From Millisia brevis NBRC 105863 (lineage in GTDB: Bacteria; Actinomycetota; Actinomycetes; Mycobacteriales; Mycobacteriaceae): a stretch of 64,000 nt of DNA. Where the stretch lies: NCBI RefSeq assembly GCF_001552615.1, contig NZ_BCRN01000002.1:124001-188000 (forward strand). Direction: 5' to 3'. This document shows positions 19,868 through 29,124 of this stretch, one piece after another. Position numbers and translations under genes: made by a program. The notes under the pieces were generated by a model. That model did not search any database. It was given only the letters and a program-made list of their open reading frames with translations, and was not told where the DNA came from. How positions within the stretch are numbered: position 1 is the first letter of the stretch; each line of letters begins with the position of its first letter.

Positions 19868-20827
19868 TCAGCGAGCGGACAGGGAGACGAGTTCGGGCCG
19901 GTCGACCACCGCGGCGTCCGGGTGATGGCGCGCGAGCAGCAGGACTCCCCCGACGGCCAATATCGCTCCGCCGCAGAGGATCACGGTTGCGCTCGGCGTC
20001 GTGCCGGCTCCTTCGCCGAGCAGCAGGGCACCGAGGATGATCGCCACGATCGGGTCGATCACCGCAAGAGCGCCGATCACGATCTCCGGGGCACCGGCCA
20101 GGTAGGCCTGCTGAATGAGCCAGACGCCCGCGCCGAGCACCGCTCCGATCGCCGCGACCGCTGCCAGCAGCCGGATGTCGAGCAAGCCGATCTCACCGGC
20201 GAGTACCGGATAGGACACCGCCCGCACCAGGGAGGAGACCAGACCGAAGGCGGCGGCGCCCGCCGCGGCCAACAGGACCGCGCGCCACCGCCCGGCGGTG
20301 CGCAGCCCGATGTGGGACAGCGCCGCGACGACGGCCGCCACCGCGATCGTGGCCAGCAGGATCCCCGACCAGGAGGGCGCGTAGCTGACCACCGAACCGG
20401 CGGATACCAGCACGAAGATCAGCACCCCGATGATGCTGATCGCCGTCCCCGCCACCACACCGGCGGTCGGGCGACGCCCGGACCGTGCGGCGGTGATCAG
20501 GACGGTCAACGGCAGGGCGAGTGCGCCGATCGGCTGCACCACCCGCAGCGGGGCCAGCAACAGGGCGACGGCGTGGACCGCGGTCCCGGCGCCGGCGAGG
20601 CCCAGACCGATCAACCAGGGCGGCCGGCGTACGACCGTCCCCAGCTGCCGCGCGCCGAGGACGTCCGCGCAACCCGACCCGGACGGCGCCGTCGAGCCCG
20701 GCCGCCGCGTCGCACCGCGACCGACGTGGACCGCATAGTGCTGGAGGGTGGACGACACGGCGAAGCAGATCGCGCCGATGACAGCTAGCACGATCGCCGG
20801 AACCACAGCGGACGCAGCGGTACTCAC
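19868..20827 (-). CDS. DMT-family (NIPA/EamA-like) permease
   Basis: 319 residues with about nine or ten hydrophobic helices and an extra Gly/Arg-rich loop near residues 35-70. It resembles actinobacterial DMT-superfamily proteins with a small extracellular loop and a VVQPIGALALPLTVLI signature; function unknown, possibly metabolite or Mg2+ movement. GTG start at 20827. Just 22 bases separate it from the GT4 gene on the same strand. Confidence 0.82.
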   Translation of the reverse strand: MSTAASAVVPAIVLAVIGAICFAVSSTLQHYAVHVGRGATRRPGSTAPSGSGCADVLGARQLGTVVRRPPWLIGLGLAGAGTAVHAVALLLAPLRVVQPIGALALPLTVLITAARSGRRPTAGVVAGTAISIIGVLIFVLVSAGSVVSYAPSWSGILLATIAVAAVVAALSHIGLRTAGRWRAVLLAAAGAAAFGLVSSLVRAVSYPVLAGEIGLLDIRLLAAVAAIGAVLGAGVWLIQQAYLAGAPEIVIGALAVIDPIVAIILGALLLGEGAGTTPSATVILCGGAILAVGGVLLLARHHPDAAVVDRPELVSLSAR

Positions 20828-20960
20828 CGTCGGCCCGGGCCGCGGTCACGAGGGTCGCCGAGGCGCCCGGTGCAGGTCGATCCGTAGAGGAATTCCACCC
20901 CTCAAGCGTCGCCGCCGGAGGGTGTCGCGCGCATCGGCCCGCGGGGGTGTCCGTCCGGTA

Positions 20961-21647
20961 CTACGAGCGCGGTACGTCGGCCGGACCTATCCGGACCAAC
21001 CCTGATTGATAGGCGACCACCACCAGTTGGGCACGGTCGCGCAGATCGAGCTTCGTCATCGACCGATTGACGTGAGTCTTGACCGTCGTCGGCGAGATAT
21101 GCAGGCGCTCGGCGATATCCGCGTTGGTCAACCCCTCGGCGACCAACGCGACGATCTCCCGCTCCCGGGCGGTCAGCTGCGTGAGCCGCTCGGGGACCCC
21201 GGCGGCCGCGACACGGCTCGGCTGGGCCAGGAAGGTCGCGATCAGCGACCGGGTGGCGGCGGGTGAGAGCAACGCCTCACCCGCGGCGACCAGGCGAATC
21301 GCCTCGAGCAGGTCGTCGGGCTCCACACTCTTGCCCAGGAAGCCGCTCGCGCCGGCGTGCAGGGCCAGATAAACGTACTCGTCGAGCTCGAAAGTCGTCA
21401 GGACCAGCACTTTCACCCCGGCGAGGTCCTCGTCGGCGCTGATCCGTCGGGTCGCCTCCAAACCGTCGAGGCCGGGCATCCGAATGTCCATCAACACCAC
21501 GTCGGCGCGTTGGCTGCGGGCCATCTCGACGGCCCGGGCACCGTCGTCGGCCTCCCCCACCACCTCGAGGTCGTCGGCGCCCTCGATCAGCACCCGGAAC
21601 CCGGCGCGGATCAGCGACTGATCGTCGGCGATCAGGACCCGGATCAC
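20961..21647 (-). CDS. NarL/LuxR-family response regulator
   Basis: 228 residues. Receiver domain (1-120) with phospho-acceptor Asp54 in VVLMDIRMPGLDG, the acidic pair near 8-9 and Lys in FLGKSVEPDD; LuxR HTH (about 155-215) with LTAREREIVALVAEGLTNADIA and ISPTTVKTHV. The GTG start at 21647 overlaps the kinase TGA as GTGA, so kinase and regulator are translated together. Genes controlled are unknown. Confidence 0.93.
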   Translation of the reverse strand: MIRVLIADDQSLIRAGFRVLIEGADDLEVVGEADDGARAVEMARSQRADVVLMDIRMPGLDGLEATRRISADEDLAGVKVLVLTTFELDEYVYLALHAGASGFLGKSVEPDDLLEAIRLVAAGEALLSPAATRSLIATFLAQPSRVAAAGVPERLTQLTAREREIVALVAEGLTNADIAERLHISPTTVKTHVNRSMTKLDLRDRAQLVVVAYQSGLVRIGPADVPRS

Positions 21648-22870
21648 GCGCGCACCGCCTGCTGCGCCACCGGCAGTTGAGCCAGTACCCGGTAGCCGCC
21701 CTCGGGCGTGGGGCCGACCTCCAGGGCGCCGCCGACCGCGCCGACCCGTTCGCGCATCCCCACCAGGCCCAGGCCCGAACCCACGGGGACCGCCTCGGCC
21801 GGCGCCCCGTCGATGACGGGATCGGGATCGACATCCGCACCACCGGCGGTATTGGTGATGTCGACGACGATGCCGGTGGGCAGGGCGGTCAGCGTCACCA
21901 CGGTCGGTGCGCCGAACGCGTGCTTGTGGACATTGGTCAATGCCTCCTGGACCAGGCGGAACGCGGTCAGATCGACCGACTCGGGCAACAGCGGCAGCCG
22001 CTCGGGTACGTCGACCTCGATCAGCGCCCCGAACCGGCGGAACGACTCGACGAGTTGGTCGAGCCCCGCCAGACCGGGCGACGGCGAGGTGGGCAGCACG
22101 GCGCCGTCCTGACGCAGCACTCCGAGGACCGACTGCAATTCCACCAGGACCGTGCGCCCGGCTTCGCGGACATGTCCGAGCGCGTCGGTGGCCGCCGCCG
22201 GATCGCGCTCCATCAGATGCGACGCCGCGGCGGCTTGGACGCTCATGACCGCCACCTGATGAGCGATGACGTCGTGCAGGTCGCGGGCGATCCGCAGGCG
22301 CTCCTCCGCGACCCGCCGCCGGGCGATGTCCTCGCGCGAGACCTCCGCCCGGCGGGCTCGATCCTCGAGGGCGACAACCGTCGAGCGGTGCGCCGCGATC
22401 GCGACACCGACGGCGGTGACCGTCCACAGCCACAGCAGAACGTTCTCCGGCAGATCCCAGGGCCGCGCGATCAGGCTCGCGCCGGCGAGCACCACCGACA
22501 CGAGACCGGCGACGGCCAGCGCCCGCAGGAACGGCGCCCGGAAGGTGTAGGTGTACATCGCCACCGACAGGGCAACGGCTGCGATCGGCAGGATGTGGCC
22601 GCCACCGAGCGACGCCGCACCGATCGCCGTCGCGGCGGCGAGGACCGCGGCCGGGCGGCGGCGCACCCGGATCAGCGCGAAAGCGAGCACCACGGTGAAC
22701 ACGACGCCGGTCGGGTCGAGTCGCAGGTCGAACGGCGCGTCCTCCCACGCCTCGGCCGGCAGCAGGATCGGTCCGATCAGAAAGACGAGACCGACGAGGA
22801 CACCGAACGCGATGTCGACCGTGGTGGTGTGGTCGCGCACCACGTCACGGACGAACCGGAGCATTCGCAT
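21644..22870 (-). CDS. Two-component sensor histidine kinase (HisKA_3)
   Basis: 408 residues. Four or five membrane helices (residues 17-160), a short coiled linker, the HisKA_3 dimerisation helix with His199 in IARDLHDVIAHQVAVM, then the HATPase domain with VQEALTNVHKHA (N box) and GSGLGLVGMRERV (G box). It has no large extracellular sensor, like NarL-type kinases that sense the membrane. A second ATG lies two codons into the gene. A TACCAT box at 22878-22883 suggests transcription starts one base before the first ATG. Confidence 0.93.
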   Translation of the reverse strand: MRMLRFVRDVVRDHTTTVDIAFGVLVGLVFLIGPILLPAEAWEDAPFDLRLDPTGVVFTVVLAFALIRVRRRPAAVLAAATAIGAASLGGGHILPIAAVALSVAMYTYTFRAPFLRALAVAGLVSVVLAGASLIARPWDLPENVLLWLWTVTAVGVAIAAHRSTVVALEDRARRAEVSREDIARRRVAEERLRIARDLHDVIAHQVAVMSVQAAAASHLMERDPAAATDALGHVREAGRTVLVELQSVLGVLRQDGAVLPTSPSPGLAGLDQLVESFRRFGALIEVDVPERLPLLPESVDLTAFRLVQEALTNVHKHAFGAPTVVTLTALPTGIVVDITNTAGGADVDPDPVIDGAPAEAVPVGSGLGLVGMRERVGAVGGALEVGPTPEGGYRVLAQLPVAQQAVRA

Positions 22871-22877
22871 GCCTTGA

Positions 22878-22883
22878 ATGGTA
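22878..22883 (-). promoter_or_regulatory. -10 box TACCAT of the histidine kinase operon
   Basis: On the minus strand, TACCAT sits seven bases before the ATG at 22870, giving a predicted transcription start one base upstream of the start codon. An AAGG three to four bases before the ATG may also serve ribosomes. Confidence 0.35.
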
Positions 22884-22957
22884 GGAGCCGGGCCGCGACC
22901 GAAGCCGTCCGCGCTCGCAGTCCCGACCTGCCACGACGGCGAAACCGCAGGTGGGGA

Positions 22958-23323
22958 CTACTCGTCGCCGGCGGAGGGGAACTTCGAGGAGCGGGCCACC
23001 CAGCCGGCCATCTTGGCGTAGTGGCCGGGAGCCGGATCGGCCTTCGCGACCATCTCGCGCTCCCACTCGTCGACGACGCTGATCTCTTCGATCTGCTCGA
23101 GCACCGCGACCGCCGTACCCCGATCGCGGACGACCTCGTCACCGAGGACGCCGTCATCGCCGACCAGCATGATGCGCACCCCGGCGCGACCGATCGGCGC
23201 GACCACCGCCTGCGCATTGCCGTGGGTGGCCACGAAGCGGCGCAGTTCGGCAACGGTCTTCTTGACGACGCGCTCGTCGTGCGCGGTGACGGTGCTGGCT
23301 GCGGAATCGGACGAGTCGCTCAT
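22958..23323 (-). CDS. Conserved small protein, Rv1455-like
   Basis: 121 residues, soluble, no recognisable catalytic motif. Sequence highlights are VKKTVAELRRFVATHGNAQA and RIMLVGDDGVLGDEVVRDRG. The position, between qor and the ctaA region, matches M. tuberculosis Rv1455, a conserved protein of unknown function. The ATG at 23323 (MSDSSDSAAS) is preferred over longer reading-frame extensions, which would run into the qor promoter region. Divergent from qor across 139 bases. Confidence 0.7.
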   Translation of the reverse strand: MSDSSDSAASTVTAHDERVVKKTVAELRRFVATHGNAQAVVAPIGRAGVRIMLVGDDGVLGDEVVRDRGTAVAVLEQIEEISVVDEWEREMVAKADPAPGHYAKMAGWVARSSKFPSAGDE

Positions 23324-23450
23324 GCCCACGACAATAGCGATCCCCGCCCGCCGCTCCCCCGCGAGAGTGACGATTTCTGCCGTCGAACCGCAGATATCGA
23401 CACACCGACGGTCGTTGCGGCCAAGGCTTCCGGGGTCCGCGGTGGGCGTG

Positions 23451-23456
23451 TAGAAC
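23451..23456 (+). promoter_or_regulatory. -10 box TAGAAC of qor (leaderless)
   Basis: TAGAAC plus six bases gives a predicted start on the A of the qor ATG. The box deviates at the last position (C for T). No ribosome-binding site precedes the gene. Confidence 0.4.
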
Positions 23457-23462
23457 GGCGGT

Positions 23463-24440
23463 ATGCGCGCTATTCGGGTGGAACAGTTCGGTGGTCCGGA
23501 AGTCCTGGTCGAGCGGGAGCTGCCCGACCCGCAGCCGGGAGCCGGTGAGCTGCTGGTTCGCATCGAAGCGGTCGGCGTCAACTTCATCGACACCTACTTC
23601 CGCAGCGGCCTCTATCCGCGCGAGTTGCCGTTCACGCTCGGCCAGGAGGCGGCCGGCGTCGTGGTCGCGGTCGGCCCCGACCAGCCCGAGGGCATCGTCT
23701 TCTCCCCCGGCGATCGGGTGGCGTGGAGCGACGGCGGGTCGGGCGGCTACGCGACCGAGGCGATCGTCAAGACGGCGCGCGCGGTCGCGGTGCCGGATGG
23801 GTTGTCCCCCGAGGTCGCCGCGTCGGCGCTGCTGCAGGGCATGACGGCGCACTATCTGGCGCACTCGACGTATCCGATCCGGTCCGGCGACACCGTGCTG
23901 GTGCACGCCGGGGCGGGCGGGGTCGGGCTGCTGCTCACGCAGATGGCGGTCGCGGCCGGCGGCCGGGTGATCACCACGGTGTCGACCGACGACAAGGAGA
24001 AGCTCTCCCGGGAGGCGGGGGCGTCCGATGTGCTGCGCTACGGCCCGGACCTGGCGGATCGGGTGCGCGAGCTGACCGACGGCATCGGCGTCAACGCGGT
24101 CTACGACGGGGTCGGCGCGCCGACCTTCGACGCCTCGCTCGCCTCGCTGAAGGTGCGCGGCACCCTGGCCCTCTACGGCGCCGCCGGCGGCCCGGTGCCC
24201 CCGGTCGACCCGCAGCGCCTCAACGCCGCCGGTTCGGTCTATCTGACCCGTCCGACGCTGGCCAACTACACCGCCGACCGCGCCGAACTCGAGGAGCGGG
24301 CCAACGACGTACTCACCGCGATCGTCGAGGGCCGCCTGCAGCTGCGTGTCGGCGAGACCTATCCGCTGGCCGACGCCGCCCGCGCCCACACCGATCTGCA
24401 GGCGCGCCGCACCACCGGCTCGGTGGTCCTCGTCCCCTGA
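23463..24440 (+). CDS. qor: Quinone oxidoreductase, zeta-crystallin type
   Basis: 325 residues, MDR superfamily without zinc-ligand cysteines. It reduces quinones with NADPH. N-terminal catalytic domain MRAIRVEQFGGPEVL, then the nucleotide-binding HAGAGGVGLLLTQMA (about 150-164) and TRPTLANYTADRAEL near the C-terminus, a Qor-typical stretch. The counterpart of M. tuberculosis Rv1454c. It is convergent with ctaB and separated from it by a strong hairpin. Confidence 0.93.
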   Translation: MRAIRVEQFGGPEVLVERELPDPQPGAGELLVRIEAVGVNFIDTYFRSGLYPRELPFTLGQEAAGVVVAVGPDQPEGIVFSPGDRVAWSDGGSGGYATEAIVKTARAVAVPDGLSPEVAASALLQGMTAHYLAHSTYPIRSGDTVLVHAGAGGVGLLLTQMAVAAGGRVITTVSTDDKEKLSREAGASDVLRYGPDLADRVRELTDGIGVNAVYDGVGAPTFDASLASLKVRGTLALYGAAGGPVPPVDPQRLNAAGSVYLTRPTLANYTADRAELEERANDVLTAIVEGRLQLRVGETYPLADAARAHTDLQARRTTGSVVLVP

Positions 24441-24449
24441 CCCATACGT

Positions 24450-24492
24450 TTCGGGAGGCCTACCCGCGCCGCGCGCGGGTGAGCCTCCCGAA
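24450..24492. terminator. Two-tier hairpin between qor and ctaB (bidirectional)
   Basis: TTCGGGAGGC (24450-24459) pairs perfectly with GCCTCCCGAA (24483-24492); after a CT/GA internal loop, ACCCGCGC pairs with GCGCGGGT around a CGC loop. Eighteen base pairs in all between two convergent stop codons. No long T run on either side, so it probably serves both genes as a weak or Rho-aided terminator. Confidence 0.8.
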
Positions 24493-24508
24493 TCGTGTGA
24501 AGAAGAGG

Positions 24509-25501
24509 TCAGCGACCGAGCAGGTCCAGGACGGTCGGCATGGCGAGGATCGAGTCGACGGCGAGGCCGCAGCAGAGGATCGCCAGGTAGTTGTTCGACT
24601 GCAGGAACAGGCGCAGCGGCTTGATCGGATCGCCGCGGCGCACCCCGGCGGCGAGGCGATGCGACAGCACGATGAACCAGACGCCGAGGGCCACGGCGGT
24701 GATGGCGTAGATCAGCCCGGCGACGGGAATCAGGGCCAGCGAGGCCGCGACGGTCGCCCACACGTAGACGACGATGCGGCGGGTGACCTGCTCCTCGGTG
24801 GCGACCACCGGCAGCATCGGCACACCGGCGGCAGCGTAGTCCTGCTTGTAGCGCATCGCGAGGGCCCAGGTATGCGGCGGCGTCCAGAAGAAGATCACCA
24901 GGAACAGCGCGATCGCGGGCCACTGGATCGTCCCGGTGACCGCGCTCCAGCCGACCAGCGTCGGCATACAGCCGGCGGCGCCGCCCCAGACGACATTCTG
25001 CGAGGTCCGGCGCTTGAGGATCATCGTGTAGACCAGCACGTAGAACAGCACGGTCGCGACCACGAGCAGGCCGGAGAGCAGGTTTGCCACCCACCACAGC
25101 CAGAGGAACGACACCACGGTCAACGCCACGCCGAAGATCAGCGCATTGCGCGTCGACACCGCCTCGCGGGCGAGCGGCCGGCGCTCGGTGCGCTTCATGC
25201 GCTTGTCGATGTCCGCGTCGACCACACAGTTGAGCGTGTTGGCTCCCGCGGCGCCGAGGCAGCCGCCGAAGAGCGTCGCGAGGATCAACGGCAGGTTCGC
25301 CGAGCCGCGATCCGCGAGCAACATCGTCGGAATCGTCGCGACCAGCAGAAGTTCGATCACCCGCGGCTTGGTCAACGCCACGTACGCCCCGATGCGGGCC
25401 TTCACCCGTCCCGCCACGGAGGCCGCCGGTTCATCCGCGGCAACAGCGCTGGGCGAGGGGGCGGCGAGACCGTGTCCGGAGGTCGATCGCCCGAGCTGCA
25501 C
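24509..25501 (-). CDS. ctaB: CtaB, heme O synthase (protoheme IX farnesyltransferase)
   Basis: 330 residues, UbiA superfamily with about nine helices. It adds a farnesyl group to heme B to give heme O, the substrate of CtaA. The two Asp-rich motifs are [20 protein letters not shown] (first) and [17 protein letters not shown] (second). The GTG at 25501 has GAGGGAG seven bases upstream and gives a family-like length; a longer upstream frame runs into the intergenic region and was not used. Divergent from tkt. Equivalent to M. tuberculosis Rv1451. Confidence 0.93.
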   Translation of the reverse strand: MQLGRSTSGHGLAAPSPSAVAADEPAASVAGRVKARIGAYVALTKPRVIELLLVATIPTMLLADRGSANLPLILATLFGGCLGAAGANTLNCVVDADIDKRMKRTERRPLAREAVSTRNALIFGVALTVVSFLWLWWVANLLSGLLVVATVLFYVLVYTMILKRRTSQNVVWGGAAGCMPTLVGWSAVTGTIQWPAIALFLVIFFWTPPHTWALAMRYKQDYAAAGVPMLPVVATEEQVTRRIVVYVWATVAASLALIPVAGLIYAITAVALGVWFIVLSHRLAAGVRRGDPIKPLRLFLQSNNYLAILCCGLAVDSILAMPTVLDLLGR

Positions 25502-25848
25502 CAACCGTCTCCCTCGCCTGTCTTCCCCAGCCGGCCCCGACAACGGCCCGCTACTACAGGCGATGGTAGACCGCGTCCTTTCGCGGGCCGACATCGCCCG
25601 GCCACGCGTGTCGCCGGCGCCGGGTCGCGGGGCTCCGGGGCGGGCGCCGCGTACAGCAGGTCAACATCAGGTATCCGGAATCTTGCCGACGAACCGAATC
25701 GTTACCGTCAGCACTACGCTGGAACGGGGACCTTCCACACGTCGGACACCGGCCGAACGCCGGAACGCGATACGCCGCGGTGACGGGCGTGGTCGGCAAG
25801 TCCTCCCGGACCGTATCGACGGCACACAACGTCAGGAGAATCAGTCTC
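25502..25848. other. Intergenic region between divergent ctaB and tkt
   Basis: 347 bases holding both promoters. A GGAATC-N17-CGTT pair (around 25677-25703) loosely resembles an extracytoplasmic-function sigma site facing tkt, at low confidence. The tkt ribosome site AGGAGA lies at 25834-25839. I see no coding sequence I would support: an in-frame GTG at 25780 would add 23 unconserved residues to tkt. Confidence 0.4.
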
Positions 25849-27951
25849 GTGTCGACCACCACAGACGAGATCGCCGCTCTCACCCAGCCCAGCCACCCGG
25901 AGGGATGGACCGACCTCGACACCCGAGCCGTCGACACCGCCCGGATCCTGGCGGCCGACGCCGTGCAGAAGGTCGGCAATGGGCACCCCGGCACCGCGAT
26001 GAGCCTCGCGCCGCTGGCCTACACGCTGTTCCAGCGGGTGATGCGGCACGATCCGAACGACACCGAATGGGTCGGTCGCGACCGCTTCGTCCTGTCCGCC
26101 GGGCACTCGAGCCTGACGCTGTACATCCAGCTCTACCTCGGGGGCTTCGGCCTCGAGCTCGCGGACCTCGAGGCGCTGCGCACCGAGGGCTCGCTGACCC
26201 CGGGCCACCCGGAGTACCGGCATACCCGCGGCGTCGAGATCACCACCGGGCCGCTCGGCCAGGGTTTGGCCTCGGCCGTCGGCATGGCGATGGCGTCCCG
26301 CCGCGAGCGGGGCCTATTCGATCCGAAGCCCGCCTTCGGCGAGAGCCCCTTCGATCACTACATCTACGTGATCGCCTCCGACGGTGACATCGAGGAGGGC
26401 GTCACCGCCGAGGCCTCCTCTCTCGCCGGCACCCAGCAGCTGGGCAACCTGATCGTCTTCTACGACGACAACCGCATCTCGATCGAGGACGACACCCGGA
26501 TCGCGCTGACCGAGGACACCGCCGAGCGGTACCGCGCCTACGGCTGGCATGTCCAGGAGGTCGACGGCGGCGAGAACGTCGCCGGCCTGGAGAAGGCGAT
26601 CGCCGCCGCCAAGGAGGTGCACGACAAGCCGTCGTTCATCCTGGTGCGCACGATCATCGGCTACCCCGCCCCCGACAAGATGAACACCGGCGCGGTGCAC
26701 GGCTCGGCGCTCGGCGCGGAGGAGGTCGCCAAGACCAAGGAGATCCTCGGGTTCGACCCGGAGAAGTCCTTCGAGGTCTCCGACGAGGTCATCGCCCACA
26801 CCCGGCTGCTGCTCGACAGCGGCAAGACCGCCCACGAGCAGTGGGAGGTCGGCTTCGAGGAGTGGAAGCAGCGCGAGCCCGAGGGCCGCGCCCTGTTCGA
26901 TCGGCTTGCCGCCGGCAAGCTGCCCGAGGGCTTCGACGAGGCCTTCCCGACCTGGGCGGTCGGCGACAAGGCGATCGCCACCCGGGCCGCGTCCGGAAAT
27001 ACGCTCTCCGCGGTCGGCCCGGTCATGCCGGAACTGTGGGGCGGTTCGGCCGACCTCGCCGGCTCGAACAACACCACGATCAAGGGCGCCGACTCCTTCG
27101 GACCGACCTCGATCTCCACCTCGACGTGGAACGCCCAGCCGTACGGACGCACCCTGCACTTCGGCGTCCGCGAGCACGCGATGGGCGCGATCCTGTCCGG
27201 CATCGTCCTGCACGGGCCGACCCGCCCCTACGGTGGCACGTTCCTGCAGTTCGCCGACTACATGCGGCCCTCGGTGCGCCTGGCCGCGCTGATGGACATC
27301 GACCCGATCTACGTGTGGACGCACGACTCGATCGGCCTCGGCGAGGACGGCCCGACCCACCAGCCGGTCGAGCATCTCGCCGCGCTGCGGGCGATCCCGA
27401 ACCTCGCCGTGGTGCGCCCGGGTGATGCGAACGAGACCGCGCACGCCTGGAAGGCGATCCTGTCGAAGATCACCGGCACCGGGCCGGTCGGCCTGATCCT
27501 GACCCGTCAGGGTCTGCCGATCCTCGAGGGCACCGACGCCGACGGCGTCGCCAAGGGCGGCTACATCCTCGCCGAGTCGTCGACCGAGGTTCCGGAGGTC
27601 ATCCTGCTGGCCACCGGGTCCGAGCTCCAGCTGGCGGTCGCGGCCCGCGAGACCCTCGAGGCCGAGGGCGTCGGTACCCGGGTGGTATCGCTGCCGTGTT
27701 TCGAGTGGTTCCTCGCCCAGGACCAGGACTACCGGGATTCCGTGCTGCCGCCGTCGGTGAAGGCGCGGGTCTCGGTCGAGGCGGCGATCGGCATGCCGTG
27801 GTACCGCCTCGTCGGGGATGCCGGCGAGATCATCTCGCTGGAGCACTACGGAGAGTCCGCAAGCGACAAGGTTCTTTTCAAGAAATTCGGGTTTACCCCG
27901 GAGGCGGTGGTCGCCGCGGCGAAGCGCGTGACCGGCCGCACAGCGAACTGA
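25849..27951 (+). CDS. tkt: Transketolase
   Basis: 700 residues, exactly the length of M. tuberculosis Tkt. It moves two-carbon units between sugar phosphates with thiamine diphosphate. The N-terminal [16 protein letters not shown], the TPP motif [20 protein letters not shown] to [10 protein letters not shown], the catalytic-Glu region [13 protein letters not shown] and [19 protein letters not shown] are intact. The start is GTG at 25849, nine bases after AGGAGA, chosen because it matches the family N-terminus ([11 protein letters not shown]). First gene of the pentose phosphate operon; 53 bases separate it from tal. Confidence 0.97.
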   Translation: MSTTTDEIAALTQPSHPEGWTDLDTRAVDTARILAADAVQKVGNGHPGTAMSLAPLAYTLFQRVMRHDPNDTEWVGRDRFVLSAGHSSLTLYIQLYLGGFGLELADLEALRTEGSLTPGHPEYRHTRGVEITTGPLGQGLASAVGMAMASRRERGLFDPKPAFGESPFDHYIYVIASDGDIEEGVTAEASSLAGTQQLGNLIVFYDDNRISIEDDTRIALTEDTAERYRAYGWHVQEVDGGENVAGLEKAIAAAKEVHDKPSFILVRTIIGYPAPDKMNTGAVHGSALGAEEVAKTKEILGFDPEKSFEVSDEVIAHTRLLLDSGKTAHEQWEVGFEEWKQREPEGRALFDRLAAGKLPEGFDEAFPTWAVGDKAIATRAASGNTLSAVGPVMPELWGGSADLAGSNNTTIKGADSFGPTSISTSTWNAQPYGRTLHFGVREHAMGAILSGIVLHGPTRPYGGTFLQFADYMRPSVRLAALMDIDPIYVWTHDSIGLGEDGPTHQPVEHLAALRAIPNLAVVRPGDANETAHAWKAILSKITGTGPVGLILTRQGLPILEGTDADGVAKGGYILAESSTEVPEVILLATGSELQLAVAARETLEAEGVGTRVVSLPCFEWFLAQDQDYRDSVLPPSVKARVSVEAAIGMPWYRLVGDAGEIISLEHYGESASDKVLFKKFGFTPEAVVAAAKRVTGRTAN

Positions 27952-28004
27952 CCGCACCCCACCGCGGTGGACGCGGTGTACCTGCACCGAAAGGGACTGC
28001 TCCC

Positions 28005-29123
28005 ATGGCTCAGAATCCGAATCTCGAGGCGCTCTCGAACGCGGGCGTCTCGGTGTGGCTCGACGATCTCTCGCGCGGCCGCATTCGCAGTGGCAATCTC
28101 ACCGAGCTGATCGAGGGCGACTCGGTGGTCGGCGTGACCACCAACCCGTCGATCTTCCAGGCGGCGATCGGTTCCGGTACCGACTACGCCGATCAGATCA
28201 AGGAGTTGGCGGCCCGCGGCGCGGACGTCGACGCGACGATCCGCACGCTGACCACCGACGATGTGCGCGAGGCCTGCGACATCTTCGCCCCGATCTACCA
28301 GTCGACCGGCGGCGTCGACGGTCGTGTCTCGATCGAGGTCGATCCGCGGCTGGCGCACGACACCGACGGCACGGTCGCCCAGGCGGTCGAGCTGTGGAAG
28401 ATCGTCGACCGGCCCAACCTGCTGATCAAGATCCCGGCCACCCTCGCGGGCCTGCCGGCGATCGCGAAGGTGATCGGCGAGGGCATCTCGGTCAACGTGA
28501 CGCTGATCTTCTCGGTCGAGCGCTACGGCGCGGTCATCGAGGCCTTCCTCGAGGGCATCGAGGCCGCCAAGACCGCCGGCCACGACGTCTCGAATATCCA
28601 CTCGGTCGCATCGTTCTTCGTCTCGCGCGTCGACACCGAGATCGACAAGCGCCTCGAGGCGATCGGTACCCCGGAGGCGCTCGACCTGCGCGGCAAGGCC
28701 GGCGTCGCCAATGCCCGCCTGGCGTACAAGCTCTACCGCGAGCGTCTCGAAGCCGGCGAGCGGTTCGCCCCGCTCGCTGCGGCCGGTGCCAACGCGCAGC
28801 GTCCGCTGTGGGCGTCGACCGGCGTGAAGAACCCGGCCTACTCGGACACGATGTACGTCGCCGATCTCGTCGGACCGAATACGGTCAACACGATGCCGGA
28901 GGCGACGCTGCGGGCGTTCGCCGATCACGGTGTGGTGACCGGCGAGACGATCGACGAGGCCGCGCTGGCCGCCGACGTGTTCACCAAGCTGACCGATATC
29001 GGCATCGACCTCGAGGACGTCTTCGCCGTGCTCGAGACCGAGGGTGTCGACAAGTTCGAGAAGGCCTGGAACGAGCTGCTCGACGCCACGTCCGAGACGC
29101 TGCAGTCCGCCGGGGAAAGCTGA
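28005..29123 (+). CDS. tal: Transaldolase
   Basis: 372 residues, the actinobacterial TalAB type. It exchanges a dihydroxyacetone unit between sedoheptulose 7-phosphate and glyceraldehyde 3-phosphate through a Schiff base on the lysine in [12 protein letters not shown] (near residue 145). [14 protein letters not shown] and [12 protein letters not shown] are the two PROSITE-type signatures. ATG at 28005 preceded by AAGGG at ten bases. Only one base separates its stop from the zwf start. Confidence 0.97.
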   Translation: MAQNPNLEALSNAGVSVWLDDLSRGRIRSGNLTELIEGDSVVGVTTNPSIFQAAIGSGTDYADQIKELAARGADVDATIRTLTTDDVREACDIFAPIYQSTGGVDGRVSIEVDPRLAHDTDGTVAQAVELWKIVDRPNLLIKIPATLAGLPAIAKVIGEGISVNVTLIFSVERYGAVIEAFLEGIEAAKTAGHDVSNIHSVASFFVSRVDTEIDKRLEAIGTPEALDLRGKAGVANARLAYKLYRERLEAGERFAPLAAAGANAQRPLWASTGVKNPAYSDTMYVADLVGPNTVNTMPEATLRAFADHGVVTGETIDEAALAADVFTKLTDIGIDLEDVFAVLETEGVDKFEKAWNELLDATSETLQSAGES

Positions 29124-29124
29124 G

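Noticed and set aside
25780-25848. 23-residue N-terminal extension of transketolase from an upstream GTG
   Set aside because: Unconserved residues; the GTG at 25849 has a good ribosome site and gives the family length.
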